This document shows, piece after piece, positions 48,340 to 54,354 of a stretch of 54,354 nucleotides of DNA. Both the position numbers and the translations under genes were made by a program. A model generated the notes under the pieces. The model was not told where the DNA came from. It saw nothing but the letters and a program-made list of their open reading frames with translations, and did no database searches. Source of the stretch: a virus; IMG/VR virus record IMGVR_UViG_3300035180_000153, positions 1 through 54,354 of that record; one strand, 5' to 3'. Each line of letters starts with the position of its first letter. The first letter of the stretch is position 1.

Positions 48340-49170
48340 TTAACTGAGCGTGATAGTGGCTTCTGTCAGGGTTACGGCATGCCCTGACGTGATGGTAAGA
48401 TTATCCAGGATGAAGTCCGCATTGGAAGTCCCGACTGATCCCTGAATGGTATAATTACCCTTCACCCATCGAATGTATCCAGCCGTTCCGCTCGCGGATG
48501 CGTTGGCCGATAGGTTGGTAGTGAGCGATGCAGCGCCACCTGTAGACGCCCCCCACGGAGAATTAGAGCCTGTAGGAATAGTAGCCAGCAACGTTCCGGT
48601 AGCTGCCATGTCTGCGTTTGCTGGCGCTGATCCAGAATACACAAGGATCGAACCGTTGATCCCCATCTGCATCGCCGAACCGTCGATTCCAGCAACCATT
48701 GAGACTAGATGATTAACCACGTCAGAATTGAGTTGCAGCGTGCCGCCGTTGGTATATGGCATCTTCACGTCAAGGTTAGTGACTGTGATAGGACTGTCTT
48801 TAGTCGCTGATAGTGATGACAGGATGCAGCCAGCGCCAGAGCCTGCCACACCAACCGTGGTGTCTATAGACGCTATATTCCCGTCGTTGCTGATTCTGGC
48901 GAACCCGATTGTTCCATTTGATGCGGCATTTGCAGATACGGATGTAGAAAGCCTGCAGACACCACTAGCAGCAGCAGAATAATTCCCATTCAATAATAAT
49001 GATGCAGAACTTGTAAGCTGCGATCCAGATGGTGTTGTGCTTGGATTAGCTGGTTGCGATCCACTGTAAAAATCAACTGAATAGCACGGAACACTACTAA
49101 TCGCTGTTGATCCTACAATACAATCAACAATCGGATTCAGGAAGTATGTGGCATCGAAAGTTGTTGGCAT
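48340..49170 (-). CDS. Structural protein with two copies of a YSG-type beta domain
   Basis: This 276-residue protein contains two similar beta domains (about 30-140 and 165-276). Each starts with a strand ending YSGSxPAN, has a central strand with LSANAxxxGTxGxxR, and ends with a strand pair and an ITxxxAxLT-like edge. The same pattern occurs once in the 150-residue protein at 49594. It is likely a decoration or tail surface protein produced by domain duplication. Confidence 0.65.
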   Translation of the reverse strand: MPTTFDATYFLNPIVDCIVGSTAISSVPCYSVDFYSGSQPANPSTTPSGSQLTSSASLLLNGNYSAAASGVCRLSTSVSANAASNGTIGFARISNDGNIASIDTTVGVAGSGAGCILSSLSATKDSPITVTNLDVKMPYTNGGTLQLNSDVVNHLVSMVAGIDGSAMQMGINGSILVYSGSAPANADMAATGTLLATIPTGSNSPWGASTGGAASLTTNLSANASASGTAGYIRWVKGNYTIQGSVGTSNADFILDNLTITSGHAVTLTEATITLS

Positions 49171-49173
49171 ATC

Positions 49174-49581
49174 TTACACCTTAGACAGGGTGATTTGTGG
49201 TGTAATCTTGATGGTGTCTCCGGCGTTCTGTACCACCTTGGCAGAGCCAAACAATTCCGAAAACAGCAAGGTTCCGCTTGCCGCGCCAACCACGTAGTAA
49301 CCGTACACCGTTACAGCTGCACCTGCCGAGAACGTCCATGTCTGTTGAGCGAAGGAACCCTGCGCAACACCACCATTCTGCGTTATAGTCCAGTTCCCCT
49401 TTGAAAGCGTCTTCGCCGTATATCCTAGCGTGGACATTTCTGTATAGGTTGACGCAACGTCTGTATCTGCTGGTGTTACGTTATTCACGAACAGCTTTAG
49501 CAAGAAATCCTCCTGGGCATTGAATCCCAAGGCCATGCCTAGCAGCATGTTCTCACCTACTGATGGGACGAGCATTGTCAT
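49174..49581 (-). CDS. Small beta-rich structural protein
   Basis: This 135-residue protein reads MTMLVPSVGENMLLGMALGF, FLLKLFVNNVTPADTDVASTYTEM, then alternating strands with NGGVAQGSFAQQTWTFSAGAAVTVYGYYVV, and ITLSKV at the end. I recall similar proteins in phage tail regions, where they cap or decorate the tail. It stands between two genes of the YSG-type domain family. The function is inferred from context. Confidence 0.6.
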   Translation of the reverse strand: MTMLVPSVGENMLLGMALGFNAQEDFLLKLFVNNVTPADTDVASTYTEMSTLGYTAKTLSKGNWTITQNGGVAQGSFAQQTWTFSAGAAVTVYGYYVVGAASGTLLFSELFGSAKVVQNAGDTIKITPQITLSKV

Positions 49582-49593
49582 GGTGTTCTCCTT

Positions 49594-50046
49594 TTATGCG
49601 CTTGGTAGCGTGAATTGTGCAGCACTGATAGTTAGCGGAGCACCAGCGGCGAACGAAGTCGATGTAAGGTTCATATCCGCACCAGAAGTCCCGACTGTGC
49701 CATCTACCCGACAGGCAGTAGTGCTGCTCGACGTTCCTGGATCACTCGCCTCACGCAAGCGGAACCAGTATGCAGTGCCGTCAGCAAATATTGATGAGCA
49801 CGACCATGTTTCTGCAGGGTTCTTTGTCAGCACACCGCCGGTAGCGTTGGTTTCGAAAGTTAGTCCATTCGATGTTCCATTCGAATAGACAGTAGCGAGC
49901 TTGATCGCGCCAGAAGGCGGTGCATCATCCGCAGCAGTAGGGCGTGTGCCAGAGTAAATATCAATGAATCCACCCGCGAACAATGTCTTGAACGGGGATG
50001 TATCCATGAGCTTGTTGACTGTACCAGTCGATAGACGCAGGGACAT
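49594..50046 (-). CDS. Structural protein with one YSG-type beta domain
   Basis: I chose the ATG at 50046, preceded by GGAGG. The 150-residue product has FIDIYSGTRPTAADDAPPSG, a middle with WSCSSIFADGTAYWFRLRE, and an end with VDGTVGTSGADMNLTSTSFAAGAPLTIS. The same domain occurs twice in the protein at 48340, so the three copies come from one ancestor. It is probably a virion surface protein. Tandem terminators lie directly before it. Confidence 0.65.
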   Translation of the reverse strand: MSLRLSTGTVNKLMDTSPFKTLFAGGFIDIYSGTRPTAADDAPPSGAIKLATVYSNGTSNGLTFETNATGGVLTKNPAETWSCSSIFADGTAYWFRLREASDPGTSSSTTACRVDGTVGTSGADMNLTSTSFAAGAPLTISAAQFTLPSA

Positions 50047-50062
50047 TTCATAACCTCCAAAT

Positions 50063-50111
50063 AAAAAAACCCGCAATCAGCGGGTGTAAAAAAACCCGCC
50101 GAAGTGGGTTT
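50063..50111 (-). terminator. Tandem intrinsic terminators between tail genes
   Basis: Two hairpins follow each other on the minus strand. The first pairs CCCAC with GCGGG (one mismatch) around a TTCG loop, followed by TTTTTTT (50087-50111). The second pairs CCCGC with GCGGG around TGATT, followed by TTTTTTT (50063-50085). A double terminator should be nearly complete, unless an antiterminated polymerase reads through. Confidence 0.88.
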
Positions 50112-50126
50112 GGTGGGGAACTTGTA

Positions 50127-51302
50127 TTACCTGAGCGCGGCAATGTACTGATTCATGCCTGGCTTTATTCGCGCTACCGCAGCGCCATCATGCGTTACAG
50201 GATAGACATATCTGTCAACGGTGATATTCTGGAACGATCCTCCATCTCCGATGACGCAAATTCCTTTGTTTGACGCGAACACGCCCACGACGCCTTGCAT
50301 CCCTGAAAGAACCATTGATCCGTCCACATAGGCCAGGGTGTGCGGTATGACGCCATAGCTTGCCTTCTTGTCATGCTGCGCCTGGGTGATGTCGTCCCCG
50401 GCTAGGAACACAATGGACTTTTCTGTTCCAATGAACACACCGCCCTGTACTGGCGCAATCATGTTGATGCGAGAATCGAAAGCGTAGGACTGGCGCACCG
50501 GATCGAAGCGCTGGAAGTACAGGTAATCCGAATACAGCAAGAACTCATGGACGGCTATCAATGCATGGCCGTTGAACATTGAGACATGCTCGCCTACCGG
50601 AGCGTGCTGGTAGAATTGCGTTTGCAGGGATATTCCCAGATTCACCGCATCGCCAGCGTAAATTGCGCTGGTAGCGCTATTCGGTATCTGGAGCGCAAGG
50701 TACATGGTTTTTCCATCCGGTGCCGTAACGTAGATGCGTTTCCTGTCTATGCTTGGATCGGCAGAAACCGGGATGTTGTAGAACTCGATTCCGCCGATTG
50801 TCTCGATGACGCCAGAACCTCCCGTTCCCGATTCCTCGCCATCGTTCCGAAGGAAAGTAAGTGCGAACTGGTACATTCCTTGCGGAAGCAAACCATCGGA
50901 TATGCGTGCCATTGGCTGTTCATTGGGAGGTGTTATGCCCCATTGCGTGACAGTGTTTCCATCCGTGACAAATGATTTCAATCCGTCCGAAAAGTAAACT
51001 TTACCATTGATGCTCTGATAGGAAACGCGATTTCCTGATACGTCTTCCAACAGAACGCTCGAAGTGAAGTCTGGGTGAAGCAGCATCAGGTTAGTCCCGG
51101 TGACATAAAGACAATATTCGCCATTCGAGAACAGCGAATGCGCCGATCCTGGTGATAATTCAGTGAAGCCAGGACGGCGAATAATGCGCTTGCTGTCGTC
51201 GATGTCAACGTTCACAGCCGATGACAATTCAGCAGTACCGATGCGATAGTCTGGGACAGCATTCCTGATGCCATCGAACCCTGCGAAATCAATGCTTGGC
51301 AT
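50127..51302 (-). CDS. Beta-propeller-like tail protein
   Basis: This 391-residue protein has the pattern of phage tail proteins that form a propeller around the tail axis: it starts FAGFDGIRNAVPDYRIGTAELSSAVNVDIDDSKRIIRRPGF and continues with repeated blade-like units (LFSNGEYCLYVTGTNLML, INGKVYFSDGLKSF, FNGHALIAVHEFLLYSDYLY, VDGSMVLSGMQGVVGVF). Similar proteins form the tail tube or nozzle of T7-like and related podoviruses. It starts in a TAATG overlap with the small gene at 51302. Confidence 0.7.
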   Translation of the reverse strand: MPSIDFAGFDGIRNAVPDYRIGTAELSSAVNVDIDDSKRIIRRPGFTELSPGSAHSLFSNGEYCLYVTGTNLMLLHPDFTSSVLLEDVSGNRVSYQSINGKVYFSDGLKSFVTDGNTVTQWGITPPNEQPMARISDGLLPQGMYQFALTFLRNDGEESGTGGSGVIETIGGIEFYNIPVSADPSIDRKRIYVTAPDGKTMYLALQIPNSATSAIYAGDAVNLGISLQTQFYQHAPVGEHVSMFNGHALIAVHEFLLYSDYLYFQRFDPVRQSYAFDSRINMIAPVQGGVFIGTEKSIVFLAGDDITQAQHDKKASYGVIPHTLAYVDGSMVLSGMQGVVGVFASNKGICVIGDGGSFQNITVDRYVYPVTHDGAAVARIKPGMNQYIAALR

Positions 51303-51466
51303 TACTTCTTCTTGCCGTTAGCAGAAAGTTTCTGGAACTTCTCGGCTCCATATTTCTTGCGGCCAATAGATGCGGCCAAAGCAGCCGGATCATCCACGCC
51401 TTTCTTGGAAAGAGCGTTTTCGAGAGAAGAGAAGCGCTTACCCGAACCTAATTTTGGTTTTGCCAT
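51302..51466 (-). CDS. Small basic phage protein (54 aa)
   Basis: The reading frame runs from ATG at 51466 to TAA at 51302-51304 and encodes 54 residues. AAGGAG lies upstream. The product starts MAKPKLGSGKRFSSLENALS, then GVDDPAALAASIGRKKYG, and ends KKK. I recognise this layout as a small, well-conserved basic protein of phages and phage-like elements, usually left unnamed. It may bind DNA or an acidic virion partner. Its stop overlaps the next ATG. Confidence 0.8.
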   Translation of the reverse strand: MAKPKLGSGKRFSSLENALSKKGVDDPAALAASIGRKKYGAEKFQKLSANGKKK

Positions 51467-51481
51467 TTTGAATCTCCTTTT

Positions 51482-53785
51482 TCATAACTGCGGTTTGAAA
51501 GTTCCGAACCAGCCGCATTCATTAAATGTCAGCGACGTATTGTCCGGCGATGGAGGTACTTCTGTTTCTAGCGCCTCCTCAAGTGCGCCATACGGCTCCT
51601 TGTCTAGAAAAACTCTCATATACGGAATAAAAGTATCCTTTGTCACATTATTTACAATTCTCTCGAACCCTAAATACGCCACTTCACTCCCGAAGGTAAG
51701 GCCTGGGAAAATTTCGATTCCGATAATATCCGGATCATCGCGCTCGGCAAATTTACTTGCCACACCGTTGCGCACATCCCATACAGACCACACTCCATCT
51801 ATCTTTGCCGTTATAGTGCGATCTGTCACAAAACCCATTAATACGCCATTCTTCCCTTCAAAAGATACAATTTTCTTTGGGCTAGGATCAAGAGTATATA
51901 CGGTAATCTTTTTATCACTCTCGCGCATAACCAAACGCCCTGCAGATTCAACAACCTTCTCGACATCGCCCGGCAACATAAACCTGTAAGGCGCCCTATC
52001 TTTCACATACATCATGGCGACTATTTTCGGTTTATCTGGGTTTTTCATATCGTAAGCAGCAGCCACAAGGCCGTAAGACGCCATACCAACTTCGTTGAGA
52101 GGATGCTCGGTTGGGCTTTTGTATGTGCGTGGCTCTCCGTCAGCAATTGGCTCAGTGTATGGATACTTCAATGTACGCACGTTGCTTTTTAGTACCACAG
52201 CGCCAGTAAAAGCGTCGATGACATATTCTGTCGTAGACCACGTTTGCCATACTGCACTTTCGTAGATGGTGAACGAAATTAGTCCACCGTTCATTGAGTA
52301 AACAGCATCGGATACTTCAACAGTTAGATTTGGATTCTGTTCATTTACAGGAGGGATACTGAGCAAAAGTTTCCCATCTCTGGAGTACACCATCACAATT
52401 GGTTGTGCGATAATAGTTCCGTCATAAAGTGTCGTTACCCCAGGTAGCTTTGATTTGGGCCTCGCGCTCATCACGAAACCGACACCGTTCATCGCAATGG
52501 AGTTCAAGCTGAGGCTGTAATATAAATCGTAAAACCACTTATCTCCCTGAAAAGCATACTTATCAATAAGAAAAGGAAAGCCTTGTAAAAAAGAAGAAGT
52601 ATGTCCAAGGCCATCGAACGTTATTAACTCATTCACAGCAGATGAATAGTGATCTGAGTCTGCTTTCATGACGGTTTTTATCGGTATTATCAGAGACCGA
52701 TCATGGCTGGCCACCAAACCAAAACCTTGGACATCTATCTTTCCTTGCGATTGCACCAGTCCATCTTTTCCTCCATGAACAATCAAGGATGACAACGCGC
52801 TACATCCGTTATTATTTATAACTGGAGTGTACAGTGTGAGTAATGAAGGCTGATCTGGACTCCAGTTAGCAAATGGCGATCCATATTCTGACCATAGATG
52901 TGATCTGTCTTTCTTTGCAAACACGGGGTGAATTTCTGCTGTAGGACTGGAATTGGCGTTGTTAATGGAGCCTAATAGAACATGAATTACTTTCCCTGTT
53001 TCGTATTCATCTGGAACTAACGAAAAGTCTTTAATAAGGGTGGGTGGTTTTTCCCCGGACGCCGGTCGCACTGTGTAGAAATCCATGACATTTGTGCCAT
53101 CAAGCACAAATATGGCACGGTTAGATGCGTCTACTTCTCTTGGTAGTATTGTAAGTGATTGGTTACTTTCTATCGCTGCGAAGTCATCGGATTTCGACAG
53201 ATAACCAGACTTCGGCCCTATAAACCTATAAGTTACCGGGCTATATTCGACGCCAGGTTGATGGACTACACCAACAACGCTTATTCCTTCTCCACCATCA
53301 TAGTAATCTGCTTCCATCTCCAACTTATCGCTCACCGGGAATAGCAGTATCTGCTCCACGTCATCGACAGTGCGTTTTACTTTCAGAGTCTTGTCATCCT
53401 GCGCCGAAAGAACGTCGCTGCTCAGTGTGTTAATCTCTGTTGGTTTCGAGAAACCATTACCGACTGCATACCGAACATACGTTTTCTCACCATCAGGATT
53501 GTCCTTGGTGGTGGCTGGTACGCGAACCCATACCAGCAATCCATCGTGCTCCATTTTCCTTCCGCAGAGTCCTTCCCAAGGGCCGATACCGCAGTCTATT
53601 ATCTTGGCCCAATGCGCTGGCATAATTGAAATCATGTCAGTCATCATGGACTTAACAAAGATGAGCGCAGCCCCATTTGCAACAATCGCAGGCTTCTTAC
53701 CACCTCCACGGGCTTTTAGCTCGTGCAGCATCTTTCTTCCTATCGGTAGTAAGTGCGTGCATCCTTTTCCTAAGTAGATTGCCAT
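51482..53785 (-). CDS. Large unknown late protein (767 aa)
   Basis: This 767-residue beta-rich protein lies between Rz and the small basic gene. It has an N-terminal conserved-looking region (MAIYLGKGCTHLLPIGRKMLHEL, then HWAKIIDCGIGPWEGLCGRKM), then long repeated strand patterns with aromatic and Asp/Gly turns and blade-like segments (VMVYSRDGKLLLSIP, GLVAAAYDMKNPDKPKIVAMMYV, VWSVWDVRNG). I know no family for it. It may be a propeller-containing receptor-binding or tail protein. Its base composition is visibly more AT-rich than neighbouring tail genes. Confidence 0.6.
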   Translation of the reverse strand: MAIYLGKGCTHLLPIGRKMLHELKARGGGKKPAIVANGAALIFVKSMMTDMISIMPAHWAKIIDCGIGPWEGLCGRKMEHDGLLVWVRVPATTKDNPDGEKTYVRYAVGNGFSKPTEINTLSSDVLSAQDDKTLKVKRTVDDVEQILLFPVSDKLEMEADYYDGGEGISVVGVVHQPGVEYSPVTYRFIGPKSGYLSKSDDFAAIESNQSLTILPREVDASNRAIFVLDGTNVMDFYTVRPASGEKPPTLIKDFSLVPDEYETGKVIHVLLGSINNANSSPTAEIHPVFAKKDRSHLWSEYGSPFANWSPDQPSLLTLYTPVINNNGCSALSSLIVHGGKDGLVQSQGKIDVQGFGLVASHDRSLIIPIKTVMKADSDHYSSAVNELITFDGLGHTSSFLQGFPFLIDKYAFQGDKWFYDLYYSLSLNSIAMNGVGFVMSARPKSKLPGVTTLYDGTIIAQPIVMVYSRDGKLLLSIPPVNEQNPNLTVEVSDAVYSMNGGLISFTIYESAVWQTWSTTEYVIDAFTGAVVLKSNVRTLKYPYTEPIADGEPRTYKSPTEHPLNEVGMASYGLVAAAYDMKNPDKPKIVAMMYVKDRAPYRFMLPGDVEKVVESAGRLVMRESDKKITVYTLDPSPKKIVSFEGKNGVLMGFVTDRTITAKIDGVWSVWDVRNGVASKFAERDDPDIIGIEIFPGLTFGSEVAYLGFERIVNNVTKDTFIPYMRVFLDKEPYGALEEALETEVPPSPDNTSLTFNECGWFGTFKPQL

Positions 53786-53789
53786 TTAC

Positions 53790-54317
53790 TTAGTGCTTTG
53801 TGCTGTTATCCCACTCTATCAGCGCGTCGATCCGCGCCCTGCACTGCTCGTAGAGATCGGCGGCATCGACGATCCAGGTTGCGACATCGGTGTCCGTGCT
53901 GTCGTTGGTATCTGTGGTAGCGGCGGCATGGGCTGGAGCAACGCCGCCGGAGGATGAGGGCAACTTGACACCGAAAGCGGGGGATTGCTGGAGCAGGCCG
54001 CGAGCGTCAGCAGATAGGCAAGTGCGGCCAGTAGTGGCTGTTTTGATGTCATTTCGGAGTCTCCGGTTGGTAGTTTCTAGATCGGCGAGGCGAGTTTCGC
54101 GTTCTGCCAGCGCCTGATCGGCAGCGTGACTTGCCGTTTCAATACGGCGGCGGGTTTCTTCGGCGGCGGCGGTTTCACGCTTGGCGATATCGGCTTTGAG
54201 CGCTGACACCTCGGCCACCTTTGCGCGGTGCTCCCAGGTGTAACCAGAAGCCAAGCCCAAAGAAAAGAAGCCCAAAGCAAATAGCAGTGCAGTAGCGATG
54301 GTTGAGAATGGATTCAA
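53790..54317 (-). CDS. Rz: Rz-like i-spanin
   Basis: I chose the TTG at 54317, which has GTAGGAGA upstream; longer readings run through the repeat junction. The 175-residue protein has one N-terminal membrane helix (residues about 5-27) and a long periplasmic helix (KVAEVSALKADIAKRETAAAEETRRRIETASHAADQALAERETRLADL) with coiled-coil character. A Gly/Ser/Thr/Ala stretch and a C-terminal helix follow. I-spanins fuse inner and outer membranes together with the o-spanin Rz1, which is encoded inside this gene. The start region is half of a tandem duplication shared with the endolysin end. Confidence 0.88.
   Translation of the reverse strand: MNPFSTIATALLFALGFFSLGLASGYTWEHRAKVAEVSALKADIAKRETAAAEETRRRIETASHAADQALAERETRLADLETTNRRLRNDIKTATTGRTCLSADARGLLQQSPAFGVKLPSSSGGVAPAHAAATTDTNDSTDTDVATWIVDAADLYEQCRARIDALIEWDNSTKH
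53819..54052 (-). CDS. Rz1: Rz1-like o-spanin, nested in Rz
   Basis: This 77-residue lipoprotein is encoded in another frame entirely inside Rz. It has a short signal sequence and a lipobox LAAC (residues 17-20), so it should be lipidated at C20 and anchored in the outer membrane. The mature part is Pro-rich (PPLPQIPTTARTPM), like lambda Rz1. The ATG at 54052 follows GGAG. Embedded Rz1 is the classical arrangement in lambdoid phages. Confidence 0.88.
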   Translation of the reverse strand: MTSKQPLLAALAYLLTLAACSSNPPLSVSSCPHPPAALLQPMPPLPQIPTTARTPMSQPGSSMPPISTSSAGRGSTR

Positions 54318-54354
54318 GGCTATTCTCCTACTCCAATATGTAACCGGAAACAAA
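54228..54354. repeat. Terminal direct repeat, right copy (circular assembly overlap)
   Basis: This copy equals bases 1-127. The start region of Rz lies in it, so Rz is complete at this end, while the left copy contains only its beginning. See the left copy for interpretation. Confidence 0.9.

Overview
This window is one essentially complete, circularly assembled genome of a tailed bacteriophage. The first 127 bases are repeated exactly at the end, so the unique genome is about 54,227 bp and the window edge falls inside the lysis genes. A SAR-type GH24 endolysin, an Rz/Rz1 spanin pair with Rz1 nested in Rz, and lambda-style replication and recombination genes all point to a Gram-negative (proteobacterial) host. 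The virion module combines a P22-type portal, an N4-gp56-type capsid protein, scaffold, collagen-like and glycine-rich tail fibre genes, and a 3,934-residue polyvalent protein. This matches the podovirus morphogenesis plan known from the Bcep22-like Burkholderia phages and the 933W-like Stx phages. That placement is from remembered family architecture, not from a search.

Layout. (1) Late operon, minus strand: it starts at a promoter near 13,345-13,317 and runs through terS, terL, an unknown, portal, scaffold, a CsrA-like gene, capsid, decoration protein, adaptors and tail fibres, then the lysis genes (1,536 to 101, across the circle junction to Rz/Rz1 at 54,317-53,790). It continues through further tail genes to the giant polyvalent gene ending at 31,567, about 36 kb in all. 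Intrinsic terminators sit before terS, before the capsid gene, after the decoration gene and at two places among the tail genes, so the operon probably depends on an antiterminator. (2) Four small plus-strand genes of unknown role at 13,460-14,601, with their own promoter. (3) Early operon, minus strand, 25,644 to 14,587: a Cro/YdaS-like regulator, a ParB-Dam fusion, a PD-(D/E)XK-like protein, replication proteins O-like (with iterons inside the gene) and P-like, NinB, RusA, NinG, three more DNA methyltransferases, a tRNA with CAT anticodon, a PAPS-reductase-like enzyme, and a last gene placed like lambda Q. (4) A control region at 25,645-26,039 with divergent promoters, matching operator-like sites in both spacers, and a structured RNA. 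(5) Plus-strand operon 26,040-31,428: a pentapeptide-repeat protein, a Rad52-like annealing protein, a Gp157-like protein, a ParB-fold-like protein, a DUF551 protein and several small cysteine-rich proteins.

How it works together. The Cro-like protein, whose mRNA looks leaderless, probably sets the balance between the two divergent operons. The plus operon begins with an RNA closed by an 8-bp stem. One of its hairpin loops is perfectly complementary over 10 nt to the ribosome-binding site of the pentapeptide-repeat gene on the same transcript. This is the logic of C4 antisense RNA immunity in phages P1 and P7, but with a different target gene. I find no integrase and no CI-type protein repressor, so this RNA may be the main immunity-like switch; that is inference. 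Defence against host restriction looks heavily invested, with five distinct DNA methyltransferase domains, one inside the giant virion-type protein.
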